NCBI GenBank assembly: GCA_019095985.1
Contig: CM032660.1
Location: 61,520,144 to 61,584,143 of the forward strand
Reading direction: 5' to 3'
Length of the DNA stretch: 64,000 nucleotides
Origin: Streblospio benedicti
Taxonomy: Eukaryota; Annelida; Polychaeta; Spionida; Spionidae
Part shown: positions 46,193 through 57,964 of the stretch, piece by piece
Layout of the letters: the number at the start of each line of letters is the position of its first letter
How positions within the stretch are numbered: the stretch's first letter is position 1
Made by a program: the position numbers and the translations under genes
Notes under the pieces: generated by a model
Told to the model about the DNA's origin: nothing
Database searches by the model: none
The model's input: the letters and a program-made list of their open reading frames with translations, nothing else

Positions 46193-46592
46193 CGTAGCCA
46201 GGATTGCAAAACAGCGGAGGCAAATATGTCGGGCCGTAGCCGCACAGCTGTTCTAGGGTGGATTAGGGGCATGCCCCCCCCCCCCCCCAATATTTTTTTC
46301 TATTTTTCTTAGCTTCTGAGGCTCAGACATAAAACACAGTTATTGATTAAGAAGGCAAAAGTTCCTGTAAAAAGTGAAAGAGTACGTTTAGCAAGTATGC
46401 ATACAGATGCTTTTCAAATTTGTATAGTTTGATTTATGAGTCATAATCATATAATTTTGGAACATGAAAAAACAAATATGTTGACTTTCAGTTTCATTCA
46501 GGGTCCGAAAAAAAAGCCCCCCCCCCCCCCACCCCACACACACACAAGAGGAGGCAGCTGCCTCCCCTGCCTAATATGTAGCTACGGCCGTG
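46193..46592. mobile_element. CCGTAGCCAGG repeat inserted in another repeat
   Basis: Begins CCGTAGCCAGGATTGCAAAA and ends GCCTAATATGTAGCTACGG, with C runs inside. The flanks 46120-46192 and 46593-46690 are contiguous in the relative at 40100-40310, which marks the insertion. Shorter relatives lie at 50988-51160 and near 35366. Confidence 0.75.
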
Positions 46593-46724
46593 GTCTATCT
46601 GCTATGATATAGTTATTATGCTGGTATCCAATACAGCTGAACACGTCTAATGATGATCAGTTCCAATGATAACCCTTTTGCAAGTAATGAAATATCATGT
46701 GATGGGTAGAGTTCCCGTCACGAT

Positions 46725-46835
46725 TGATATCATTATGCATTCATTAAAAGAACCCTTATTGCAGTGAGCTATATTAGAAACAAAATGTAGTCAAGATACA
46801 TAGTTTAGGTTGATGCAGTGTGTTACACTAATTTC
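46725..46835. repeat. Dispersed duplicate of 49755-49870
   Basis: Both contain TTGATATCATTATGCATTCA and TTAGAAACAAAATGTAGTCA in the same order with few differences. Non-coding. Confidence 0.8.
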
Positions 46836-46839
46836 AAAA

Positions 46840-47606
46840 TTATTGAGTTATGTACTTGCGATGTTATGTGTTTAATCTACGTACTTATTTCAATGTTGGT
46901 TTATTTTGATAATGCTGATAGATTTTTCTCATGCTTATTTTTATGTATTAATGCGGAAAAAAAATTACTTCACCGCAAGAGATGATGCCGTTACTTTGAT
47001 CAGCGCTAGTCTGAAAGCTGGAAGAGACTGGCAGGCGGATAATTACAATATGAGACGTAGATTGTGATGTAAAGATGATACAAGGCATCTGTTAGTGTCG
47101 CATTCGGAATGATATAAGTCACTATAATGTAGATGGCCCTGTCTCGTTAGCACATTTCCGTGTATGTAACATGATAACGTAATGATGAACATTTCCGCAA
47201 ACATGATCTAGCAACAAACTATAAAACATGTTAACAATGCGTACTACTGGCGTTGTTTTAAACAATATTCAAAAGGAATTGTAAAGCGAGATTATAGACA
47301 GCTCTCGAATGTAAGGTCAACAACCCAGGTGAACTTTACACTTCCAACAACAACTTTGCACCAACTATTACTCTGTTGACAACCAAAGGGAAAGGTTGAA
47401 CACCCCATTTATTGTTGCTGATGATTATAATGACCATAACCAGATTGAGTAATGTTGCTGTTTGCTGTTTATGTGTCCTCAAATCTATCAAGCATAATCA
47501 TAGTGTCATCAGTGCATTTTTAATGTGTAATTTATCACATGTAATCATAGAATCCTATAGTATACATAAATGGCACAGAATGTTATTGAAATTCTGCTTT
47601 CATTAG
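46840..47606. other. Intergenic, nothing seen
   Basis: No exon, RNA gene or clear repeat recognised. Confidence 0.4.
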
Positions 47607-47742
47607 GAGTTGAATTATAAAAAAGCTCTGTCAAAATCTGATAAAGGTAGAAGTTGAATTATAAAAAAGCTCTGTCAAAATCTGATAAAGGTAGAAGTTG
47701 AAGTATAAAAAAAGCTCTGTCAAAATCTGATAAAGGTAGAAA
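47607..47742. repeat. Three tandem copies of a 45-48 bp unit
   Basis: The unit contains AAAAAAGCTCTGTCAAAATC and TGATAAAGGTAGAA; the third copy differs by two bases and one extra A. Very recent expansion. Confidence 0.93.
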
Positions 47743-47749
47743 CATAAGT

Positions 47750-50125
47750 TGCAAAAAATAAATGTTAAGAGGCGAATTAAGTTAACGCAGCTGTGACACA
47801 TGCACTATACTATGGGGGTGGTTTATCATGATTATTTTGACAGCCTCTGACAGTCCCATTTGCTTTATTTACTCATGAGGACATTATGATAACAATAACA
47901 TGCAAGTAAAAGAACGTGTTCTGTAGATGTATTAGAGCATTACAGGGCAGAGTCTTTCTGATTTTCAGCAAAGAACAATCTTAAGAGCTCACTTAAATGA
48001 CCTTGTTAGTACGATTCTCATATATACAGCCTCTTTCTAAGGCCTTAATAAGACCATTTAACTGCACGTCTTTAGTAGATTAGGAAAATTGGCATCTTAT
48101 AGAATTGTTAACGTTAATTGGCGGGGCTATACGTAGGGCAACGTACGTGTAGTTTTAGACATGTGGCTTTTGATTCACAACACAAGAAGTAGCACTGGTC
48201 CTCTACATGAAGCCAACATATTGTTAGTACTGTAGTAGTTCAGTATTTACATACCATGCAAAGTTACGGGAGACACACCGCAATCTAAAATTCAGTCGTG
48301 TGACACTGTCGGATAGAAAAAAAACACTTAGTCCGTCCCTCTTAAAGAGGACGCTATGTCTTCTAATTGGGGGCTGACCAAAACCGTTAGTTTTAACACT
48401 TTCTTGTAATTGTGTGTATACAATATTCCTTATCCTTAGCCATATCAATGTTACAATTCTAGTCATGAAATGAATACATACTGTGAGAGGTGCCTGTGAC
48501 AATACAATATTTGATGCTTTTTTTTCGAGCTATATGCAATCATGCCCATTCTATCGTTACTTTGATTGTTATCATACCAAAACATGTTATAGAAAGTAAC
48601 AGGTGGTATGAATGACAATAAACTTGATAATTAAAGCATGAACTATGCTGTAGTTTGAGTGGTTTGATGAACTTAGCAAAGTATCAAAACTCCAATGATG
48701 CTGGCAACCGTTTGTATTTAAAATGCACACACGCAGTAAGTTAACACAACATCTCACCAGCGCTGAGACCATCACCAGGTTGAAAATCTCATTCCATGGT
48801 GAAAACTCAGTTAGGAGTGATTTATTTTGAAAAAGTGCAATGAGTTGAGCCCACGCCTTGAATCTGCTTATGGGCTCACGGTCTGGATCAACTTACACCA
48901 CGTTCTGATGTACAATTGTACACCAATGCTATTTTCTCCTAGAAGAACCTCTGGATTGCCCGGTATGAATTCTCAAAACTTCCCCTCTCCCCATCCCACC
49001 TCCAACCTTGATTGCCCCCGCCCACCCCACCCCGCCGCCGCCACCTGCCTCGTTATCGTGATCACGTGACTACGTAATGAGTGGGGCGGAGACCGAAAGC
49101 TCACATTTTCCTCTATCATTTGCATTTCTACATATGAGCAGACTTTTTTGTTAATTGTAAGCTGCTTTTATTTGAGGCTCTACCAGTGCCATTTCTATTT
49201 ATATGATTTAAAAACTTTAGGCACAATTGTTACTAATCCATTTTCGCTAACGAGTACAGTGTTACAAGATAGAGTAAAATCTTTTCATATTCAAAACATA
49301 ATTAGAAAATGATTAACTTGCTAAAATAAAACAAGATCATAATTAGAAAAGTGGTAAGAAAATTTTGAAATGTACACGCGGTGTGCTCTGCCACCTCGAT
49401 CCTGGTAAAGCTACGTAAGGCGATAAATCTGGATTATGTATAAGAATTCTAAGAATTCCAGAAACAACCCATTCAAACAGTTGTGTGAGCCTCATAAGTG
49501 AGTGTATTGGAGAGCTGACTTGATTAGTGATGGCCAGGTGTGAAGGCTGCACAGACACGGCGGGCATGGCCTGATGGTTAATGGCCCAATTGCTAGCGGA
49601 CCCACAGGGGAGGAATGGGTTTGCATCAAATTTAGGCTTTCAGTCCATTTTGCTTTTATTTGTTGCGTGTGGTAATGCCACTGTGGTTGTGGTTAACTTA
49701 AAAGTAAATTCGGTGTGGGGCATCGTTTATCTCTCTTTTTTCACACTGTTTCACACTGTGATTGATATCATTATGCATTCATTAAAAGAACCCTCATTGC
49801 AGTGAGCTATGTTAGAAACAAAATGTAGTCAAGATACATGGTTTTGGTTGATGCAGTGTTACACTAATTTCATAATAATTGAGTCAGTGTTACAATAAGA
49901 ACATCAATGTGGTGCCCTGATGCAATAAAACCACTGCCACACAGTGCTGCCACCTGTTAGCTTATTGATCATAACAGTGACATAATGATGCCACCTGCTG
50001 GCAAAACATTGCATAAGTAATAATCAATAACAAAGTACCGTTGGCTTTTGCCAAAAGTTTTGGCATTCTAGATTCAAAAGTGAAAAAAAGGAAGTTATGG
50101 AAGAAAACTTGTGAAGCCTAATTTG
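47750..50125. other. Intergenic stretch, no gene supported
   Basis: Contains the duplicate block at 49755-49870 and a GC-richer patch near 48950-49060 with CCCACCCCGCCGCCGCC. No reading frame with a known motif. Confidence 0.4.
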
Positions 50126-50129
50126 ATTT

Positions 50130-50596
50130 GATTATGTTCTATAAACGAAAATGGAGTACTGGGAAGAGCTATTAGTAGATTACGATGATAATCGATGATG
50201 AACTGATGACAACATTAGACTATTAGAGGTAACGCGTTTTATTTTCGGCCAGCTGTGAAACATTTAAAAACCCATAACATCTGGATAATATCACTTCTAT
50301 GGTCATGGAAAAGCTATGATATATCGCATTAATATCTGGTGCGAACATGGAGAGGACTATTCTTTCATCATCCGCCTCGACACAAGATTTATGGAGTGTT
50401 TAAATTTATGGAACGTCTAGAACTTTGTGACTTAACTTTTAAGCCAACGCACGTATATTATCGCTCATGACATGAGGTCGTTGTATAATGTTATCTACAG
50501 ACTTTAGTACTATTAAATTTAAAATTGTAACCATCGTAAATTCGTCGGTCATGCTCTTCCCGCTCACACTTTTGTTGATGGCCATACACCTATCAT
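50130..50596 (+). repeat. First-exon-like block, copy 1 (frame broken)
   Basis: Contains ATGGAGTACTGGGAAGAGCT at 50151 and the donor-like GAGGTAACGCG at 50226-50236, but in-frame stops arise from small duplications (GATAATCGAT and ACTATTAG). About 350 bases follow that are shared with copies 2 and 3. It ends at CACCTATCAT, where a CAGGG-ended element begins. Confidence 0.8.
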
Positions 50597-52320
50597 CAGG
50601 GTTGCCATACATCAGGGGAAAATCAGGGAAAATGAAATTTTTCAAGAATCAAGATCAGGGAAAAATCAGGGCATGTCATTTTGAATCAGTGAAAAATAAA
50701 AAAAAGTGGGAAAAATCAGGGAATTTCGAAATTATGTCCATGGAGGACACCATTTATAAAAAAATCATGCAATTCTGAGAATTTTTTCAATGATGTAACG
50801 TTAGCATATCCTTGACGTTTAATATAGCAACAGTCACCGCCTTGCCATGTTGATATCAGACTAGTCTGTCTAGTCCTTGTTGCAAGTGTTTTCTGTTGAC
50901 TGCTGTGTTAACAAGTCTACATGGAAGAAACAAAACATCTTGCTTGCTTCTCATTGTTTGGAACTTTTGCTAACGAATTGCCAGGGCCGTAGCCAGGATT
51001 GCAAAACAGGGGAGGAAAATCTGTTGGGTGAGGGTGCAGGTAATTGCGGTAGTCGCATAGCTCTTCTAGGGTGGTTTGGGGGCATAGCCCTCCCCCGCCC
51101 CCTCAGCAATATTTTTTTTCTATTTTGGCCCCTTTTCTTAGCTTCTGAGGCTCACAAATAAGACAGATAAGACAAAAACAATATGGATACAGATACAGTT
51201 TGATGAAACTCCCCAAAAAACAGAGGACGCAGTTGCCAGTTGTCATTGCAGCTTTTTGTATATTAAATTTTGCTATTTTTATGTATATCTTTTTTAAGCA
51301 TATCATTTTTAAGGCATAAATTATGAAATATAGAAAGCATTCAAAATTTCTATAACTTTTATCACCAAGGTAATGAATATCAAAATAAAAAGTAGTCACA
51401 ATTTTTGGTTACCCTAACTTTTGCAACTAGACAGGCAGTATAAACAAAAAAAAAGTCTCGTCTCATTCTTTGCAGGTTCATTCTTGTATGGATCAGGAAA
51501 ATTTGAGGTTTTAACATTCATTGTTTTCTTATAAAATCAAAAACAACATCTTTTTGCTCATTGAAAAAATGATAGTCCTTTTCCCTCAATAAGGTTTTCT
51601 TATACTAAATTAGATTTTATAGACAGCTAAACCCACTATCAATGTATAGAGATAAGCCATGCAGTAAAGCCCAATTTTCTCAAAACTAAGTTTGCATAAT
51701 TTAATTAATTTTTGTTTTTTTTACATTTCTCACTAGACGAGCCTCCCATCTGCAAAGGTGTATAACCAGGTATATGTACAATCTTTTCAAAAGATTCACA
51801 AATCCTATACAAAGATACAACTGTGAACTTCCATGAAGAAATACCTCTATATTGAGACCATTTATTGAAGTCGACCTGATGGTTTTAAAATTTGAAATGG
51901 TCTTAAATAAAATGATAAAAATCAGGGGAAATTGCAAAACCTTTGTCGACAGTTGATTATTTCTAAATAAAGTTAGGGTTTTGTTAACTGCCAATAGTCA
52001 TTTCGGTCATTTTGTCAAAGTGATTTTATCAATTATATGCTTTGATACAAATCTTTTCAGCAAAGTTAATGTGGACAATTTTTCACTAATTGAGAATAAA
52101 AAAATGCCATATTTTATGCAATTCAAAACATGTTGTAAAATTAGATTAATATTATCTAGTCAAATAAGGTGTAATTTGCGGGGTTGAAGCAATAATTTGC
52201 CATAAAAGGAGGAAAATCGTAAGAGACAACATGCACCCCATCACAATGGTTTAAGCAATGTATTTTGCATAAAATTGGTCAAATCTGACAAAATCAGGGG
52301 CAAATCAGGGCAATTTTTGA
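50597..52320. mobile_element. CAGGGTTGCC-ended insertion, second one
   Basis: Starts CAGGGTTGCCATACATCAGG at the point where copy 2 of the exon block reads on without it. TCAGGGAAAA motifs cluster near the start and again at 51915 and 52295-52315, as in the element at 21455-23100. The right end is uncertain. A CCGTAGCCAGG repeat lies inside (50988-51160). No coding frame. Confidence 0.5.
50988..51160. repeat. CCGTAGCCAGG repeat
   Basis: GGCCGTAGCCAGGATTGCAA at the left, then CTTCTAGGGTGG and a C-run; similar to 46193-46330. Confidence 0.75.
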
Positions 52321-53290
52321 CAAAAACTATATGAGTATTGGTTTTACCAAACATTATTTCAGATACAGCCAGTATTGTCATATGGCAATAATTATTGAAG
52401 ATTTTGCTATTTTATCATATCTTTTACAAATTTAGGCATAAATTATGGTAATATAGAAAGCATAAAAGCTCTATAACCTTTATCACACCAAGGTAATAAA
52501 TACTCTTTTGGGGGTTACAATTTATCAATTCGACCTAACTTGGCAACTAGACAGAGCATCAATCAGTATCATACATTGGAATTTTCTGTCCAGTTGGAAT
52601 GAAATATTTTAAAATAATGCCTACATATAAGGTGCAATTAAAACTCCAAATCGTCTTAAATAGGTTTTGGGCATTGAAAAACAGATTTTGCCTTTTTACT
52701 CATCCAGTGCAAATTGGGACATTGGCACTAAATAAGTTTCATCCACATAAACAAGCAAAATGCCAATAAATATTGAATACAGAGATTTCTGATTCCCAGT
52801 AATGCTTTTTTTTCTTTGAAAAAAATAATTTAATGGGTGACGTTCCCTTTTTTGACAACAGGCTAGCCTGCCCATCTGAACACAGAATAAGATTCCCAGT
52901 AATGCTTTTTTTCTTTTAGTTTAATGGTCATTTTTAAAACAGGATTCACTAACAAAGTTTTCTGCAAGGCGCTCAACCAGGTATGTACAATTTTTCAAAA
53001 ATGTCAAAACATGGCCAAAAGAGAACTGTGAACTTCCATATAGGAGGACATTGAACCAATGTATTGAAGTCGACCTGATGGTCGTCATAGAGAGGTTCCC
53101 CTCACACGTAGCTTTCAGTCAAATTGCATGACCTTTGTCGACAGTTGATTATTTGTAACGGGGCAGTTAGGGTTCTTTTAAGGTTGCACATAATAGTCAT
53201 ATCTCTTTTCAGTCAGTTTTCCATTTATATCAACTTATTTCATTTCTGATACAAAATCTTTTATGATGCTCTTTGTTTATCAGATGGATT
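51250..53290. repeat. Old tandem duplication of about 1.1 kb
   Basis: Ordered matches between 51265-52000 and 52400-53160, for example AAGTCGACCTGATGGT (51868 and 53070) and TTTGTCGACAGTTGATTATT (51942 and 53134), with many small changes. Non-coding. Confidence 0.65.
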
Positions 53291-53406
53291 GTGTTTCTAA
53301 TGCACACATTATTTTCCCTTATAAATTACATATATAAATACATTTGGTTTAGTGATATACATATTTATAGACATACACGATAAACAAAACAACTCCAATT
53401 CTTCAG

Positions 53407-53511
53407 GTGTACAACCCAGGCTACGAGGAGAATCGTAACCATAATGAGAACCGCCGCGGCACGTATTTGATAGAAGCGGGTTCCGAGACGGACATTTTCA
53501 AAAAATGCAAG
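53407..53511 (+). CDS. Probable coding exon of unrecognised gene, GC donor
   Basis: 35 codons, phase 0 at both ends, acceptor AATTCTTCAG and donor AAG/GCAAGT, the strong form of the rare GC-AG class. The peptide includes YNPGYEENRNHNENRRGTYL and ETDIFKKCK, is GC-rich and polar, and does not look like a repeat. Family unknown. A phase-0 first exon of the type at 53870-53923 could join it, but copy 1 upstream is broken and copies 2 and 3 lie downstream. Confidence 0.5.
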
Positions 53512-53869
53512 GCAAGTTTGCTTTTGAGTGTGTTGAACATTTTTTATCTTGACTGTCCATTTTTCATATGCATGTGTACTGGATGAACCACAGCCATTGA
53601 GACCCGATCTTTACATCTAGAGACACACACCCCGACATATTCCTTACCTATGATAGGTCGAAGATGGGGGTCTCTAGATCTACTCATTGGGACTCAGTTA
53701 CTGTGGGAAGAAGTGTATGTTTTTTCAATTCGGTAGTCGCACAGCTGTTCTAGGGTAATTTTGGGGTTAAAAATGTAAGATTGCTGTATTTCTTAAAAAA
53801 TCTTCTACTCCCAGGCATTGATCAGACAAACCAAGTTATGAACTGAACTGAACTGAACTATAAATGAAA

Positions 53870-53923
53870 ATGGAGTACTGGGAAGAGCTAGATTACGATG
53901 ATGAACTGATGACAACATTAGAG
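53870..53923 (+). CDS. Possible first exon, copy 2 (open)
   Basis: ATG followed by 17 codons (MEYWEELDYDDELMTTLE), then GTAACG donor; 18 acidic residues in phase 0. The block (53757-54300) is repeated at 50130-50596 and 54935-55340, where the frame is broken by small duplications, so only this copy is open. It may be a real first exon copied with its 5' flank, or part of a repeat. Confidence 0.35.
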
Positions 53924-54756
53924 GTAACGCGTTTTATTTTTGGCCAGCTGTGAAACATTTAAAACCCCATAACATCTGGATAATATCACTTCTATGGTCA
54001 TGGAAAAGCTATGATTTATGGAATTAATATCTGGTGCGAACATGGAGAGGAATATTCTTTCATCATCCGCCTCGACACAAGATTTATGGAGTGTTCAAAT
54101 TTATGGAATGTCTAAAACTTTGTGACTGAAGCCAACAGACGTATATTATCGCTCATGAGGTCGTTGTATATTGTAATCTACACAGACTACAGTACTATTA
54201 AATTCAAAATTGTAATCATCGTAAATTTGTTGGTCATGCTCTTCCCACTCACACTTTTGTTGATGGCCATACACCTATCATTCCTTTATGATGAGTTGGG
54301 TGAACAAATTAACCCTAAAACATGATGTAGACCTACTCTGGTTAGCGCCAATGCAGCCCCCTATGACACGATATAAAGAATTGAAAACGCGCTGTATGTC
54401 ACATATGTAGCAGGAAAAAACTTATATTTGCTTATTCTGATCATTAGCCGTGACGTACATCCACATCCTGGTCCCGCAGTTGAAGGTGTCTTTCCCTGTG
54501 GGTTTTGTGAGCTGAGGAGTACATGGGCCAGTGTAGATGGTGGCGATATATGAGGTACGTGCTATATGTTGTGATGACTGTAGTATGTGGTATCACCGTG
54601 ACTGCATTGACATGCCTATGAGCGAGTATCTGTACTACTTCATGGCGTTGTTGCCGATGCAACAATACAAATGTTGACTCGTTCACTTTCCACGAATATA
54701 ATATCCCTACCTCAAACACGTATAGAGCACCTCACACCCATCCCGTATATTTTTTA

Positions 54757-54844
54757 GGTCACCTGAGTAATGACTCAGGTGACCTATTGATATGGGTTGG
54801 CGTCCTGCGTTGTGCGTCATGCGTTAACATCTTCTCCAGAATTG

Positions 54845-54882
<38 letters not shown>

Positions 54883-54934
54883 CAGGGTAAGGAGACAAGA
54901 AATTGTGAATTTCATGACCCCCCACCCCAAGGGA
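54757..54934. repeat. GGTCACCTGAGT repeat
   Basis: Starts with a palindrome (AGGTCACCTGAGTAATGACT and complement) and continues with CCAATCTTAACCAAATTTGG, a widespread repeat type in marine invertebrates. Inserted in the linker region of the LINE. Confidence 0.75.
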
Positions 54935-54966
54935 AGGGAATTTTGGGGTAAAAAGTGTAAAATAGC

Positions 54967-54997
<31 letters not shown>

Positions 54998-55340
54998 CCA
55001 GGCATTGATCAGACAAACCAAGTTATGAACTGAACTGAACTGAACTATAAACGAAAATGGAGTACTGGGAAGAGATAGATTACGATGATAATCGATGATG
55101 AACTGATGACAACATTAGAGGTAACGCGTTTTATTTTCGGCCAGCTGTGAAACATTTAAAAACCCATAACATCTGATTAATATCATTTCTATGGTCATGG
55201 AAAAGCTATGATTTATGGCATTAATATCTGGTGCGAACATGGAGAGGAATATTCTTTCATCATCCGCCTCGACACAAGATTTATGGAGTGTTCAAATTTA
55301 TGGAACATCTAGAACTGAAGCCAACGCACGTAAACCTCCA
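54935..55340 (+). repeat. First-exon-like block, copy 3 (frame broken)
   Basis: ATG at 55057, donor-like GAGGTAACG near 55120. Carries the GATAATCGAT duplication seen in copy 1 but not the ACTATTAG one, so copy 3 is intermediate between copies 2 and 1. Shares with copy 2 the upstream part with AACTGAACTGAACTGAACTA. Confidence 0.8.
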
Positions 55341-56139
55341 TGGTTATCTAACACATGTTTTGACATAATTTGATTTCAATTTTATCTTTACAATGGTTAT
55401 TCACCACCTGTTTTGACATAATTTGGTTTTAATTTTATTTTCATTACTTCAGAGAAATTAATTTAGTGGTTCCCACCCAGCAAAAACCCGCACCTGGCCA
55501 AAAAATCAACAAGTCGCCCAAAGCAAACGGAACAACTCATATAGACACATATTTGAACATGGTAAAGTATGGAATTCACTATGACTCAACAATATTCACC
55601 AAAATAGTTGAGGGACAGCAGGGCCCTCAAGTCCATAAAAGTTAAGGGCCCTGGTCAAAAGTTGGGGGCTCAGGGCCCTCGGGCCCCCTACTATTTCAAA
55701 CACTGCTTCAAGTAGTATACATTCTGACTCAACAGCAAGTAGTGGAACAAAAACCCTCTCAAATCCCAATGGCAAAGTGCGTTTGCTAGTGGTTAACTCC
55801 AACAGTGCCAGGGGTAAGCCAGCAGAAATAGCCAGCATATGTGATTATGTCAAACCAGATTTAATCATGATGTCCGAAACAAAATTAGATAACTTGGTGG
55901 CTTCTTCAGAATTCTTACCCAAAGAATATCAAGGTAAGGTTATTAGGAAGGATCACACATTGGATGGAGGTGGTGTCTTAATTGCACATAAAGAAGGGTT
56001 GATAGTAAATCCGATTTCTTGCAAAGGTGTTGAAAAAGACTGTGTATTAGTTTTTGCAAGAGTATCGGCAAAGGGGCAACCCCCATTATATGTAGGGGCT
56101 TATTATTGCTCACAAATAGATAATACTCCAAATACATCA

Positions 56140-56455
56140 TGTGCTTCCGTGGCCGAGTGGATAGGGAGTTGGACTCGTGACCAGAAGGTTGTGGGTTCGA
56201 TTCCCAGTCAGTTCTGGTGGTGGGTGTTGAGCAAACTAGGTGCCACGTTAATTAGGTACAGGTCATTGGGTTGAAAGAGTGAGTGAGTGATTGTATGAGT
56301 GATTAGCATTGTGCGCTGAATGTGCTGCTGATGCAAGCATATGAGAAATGATCAATTGCTGATCATTAAGTGGGCCAATGACCTGGTGTAAATTGTAAAG
56401 TCGTGAGATCAAAACTTGGATCAAGACTATAAAGCAGACATTTACATTTACATTT
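56140..56455 (+). mobile_element. tRNA-derived SINE with target duplication
   Basis: A box CCGTGGCCGAGTGG and B box GGTTCGATTCC of a Leu/Ser-type tRNA, a tRNA-unrelated body with TTGAGCAAACTAGG, and an ACATTT-repeat tail. ACATCA flanks it on both sides (56134-56139 and 56456-56461); removing it restores the LINE endonuclease frame. Confidence 0.92.
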
Positions 56456-56964
56456 ACATCAGTAGATGGACTGGACCTAGTCCTTGAACAGGTTTTCGAG
56501 CTTGTGGGTGATAGCAAAGCTTCTGTAGTACTAGCCGGTGATTTTAATTGCCCTGGGATCTGCTGGGACTCACTGAGTGTTAAACCAGGTAGTCCAGCTG
56601 TTGGTATTAGCAAAAAATTAATAAATGTATCTACTAAGTATGGACTTAAGCAACTGCAGCGTAAACCAACTAGACAGGATTCTCTTTTGGACTTTTTCTT
56701 TACAAACAATGAATCCTTAGTCTCGTCTACAGACACTGTTCCCCGGTATCTCCACTGTAAATGATCATGAGGCAATCGTAGTAGATACAATTCTGGAATG
56801 GAATGGATTACCAAAGTCTGTTGCCGAAGCTGACTCAATTACCTCATTCAAGAGTCAGCTGGCACCTTCTATATCAGCGGTGCACCTCACTTTGTCCGCG
56901 TTTTGCCCCCTTAGGGGAGACCAGTGCCTACATAGTCACTGATCCACTTGCGGAGAACAAGAAC

Positions 56965-57700
56965 AAGAATTGAAAAAATGGGTAATGATAGTGATAATAT
57001 AATGAAAAATGTAAGGCAATGGTGATATAATGGTAATGATAAAAAATAATGAAAAAAATCATTACTTTTTCATTACTTTTTCATTACTGAAATTAATAAC
57101 AATAATATGCATGGCATTGATGATCATGAGTTCAAAATTCTTTTCATTGCTTCAAATAACATGGATACATGTACCTATTCTGCAATGCACAAAAGTTTAC
57201 TTCAATTTCAGATAACAGATTAAAGATAAAAGGATGGCTTACACTCTTTAAAGTCACAATTATCACTTATAAATAGTGAATGTTCATCAAAGTACTATTT
57301 CCTTATCAGAATTGTCAACAGTAAGACCTCAGCAAATAATCTTAATTGAAGGCATGGTCACTGCTATTCTTGTGAATAGCTGCAGGTTATAACTTACGGG
57401 CAGTGGCAGTGGGGAGTCCTTATGGGAGTTGAAGAACAATAGGTTATGGCATTTCTAACTAATAAAAATGGGAAATCAAACAGGCAATGATACTTGTGTG
57501 TTTAATTGCATTAATTCTAGCAAAGCAAAATATCATATGTAGGAAATCTAATTATATTTTTTCAAATTTCCTATTTCCTTTATACCAAAGTAATATAAAT
57601 ACTAAGTACAAAAGCAATTAGATACTGAAATTGAATCATGTATTTGACTGAATTTACATCTATGTTCTGTTTGAGTAATTTTCTATGATTCTTCCCTGCA
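56965..57700. other. AT-rich stretch, no gene
   Basis: Low-complexity near the start (AATGAAAAA and TTTTTCATTAC mirror near 57045-57090). It ends in a good polypyrimidine acceptor for the next exon. Confidence 0.4.
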
Positions 57701-57701
57701 G

Positions 57702-57825
57702 GAACCCTGAAAGTGAAAACTTAAATGAGAGGCAAAAACTCATCAACGCGGATAATGAGATGCAGCATCCAGATCAACCGGAGTTGATAAAAGGACAAGC
57801 TGATTACCTGTACGCCGTGTTGAAG
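57702..57825 (+). CDS. Probable coding exon of unrecognised gene
   Basis: 124 bases between CTTCCCTGCAG and GTTAGT. One base completes a split codon, then 41 codons with NPESENLNERQKLINADNEM and GQADYLYAVLK: charged, mostly helical. It may belong with 53407-53511 (the style matches), but the phases do not join directly, so a missing exon would be needed. It ends in phase 0, while the first XPF exon starts in a different phase, so it is not directly joined to that either. Confidence 0.5.
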
Positions 57826-57964
57826 GTTAGTAGTTTTTGTTTTATACGAAGTTGTAAACAGTGTTTGAAACTCGCAGGAAAAAGTTTGGGTCCAGCAGGG
57901 CCCTTAAATTTAAATAGTTGGGGGCGATGATCATAAGTTGAGGGGCATGCTGTGATATGTGTTT

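Larger units (their letters stand above)
54436..56960 (+). mobile_element. CR1/L2-like LINE, internally deleted, with insertions
   Basis: Pieces in order on the plus strand: a short hydrophobic start and DVHPHPGP at about 54451-54480, resembling the 2A-like DxExNPGP region of some LINEs; a PHD finger (CCDDCSMWYHRDC); a Thr/Ser/Pro linker; insertion of repeats (54755-55440); the endonuclease (55780-56139: LLVVNSNSARGKPAEI, KPDLIMMSETKL, GGGVLIAH); a SINE (56140-56455); the rest of the endonuclease (VVLAGDFNCPGICWDSLS, then DSLLDFFFTNN and VNDHEAIVVDT); then directly the 3' end (FKSQLAP) with the reverse transcriptase missing. It is dead. Confidence 0.8.

Noticed and set aside
47607-47742. CRISPR-like direct repeats
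   Set aside because: Units are head to tail with no spacers; an animal minisatellite.
56141-56215. Functional tRNA gene
   Set aside because: The tRNA-like head is followed by a SINE body and ACATTT tail with a target duplication, so it is a SINE.
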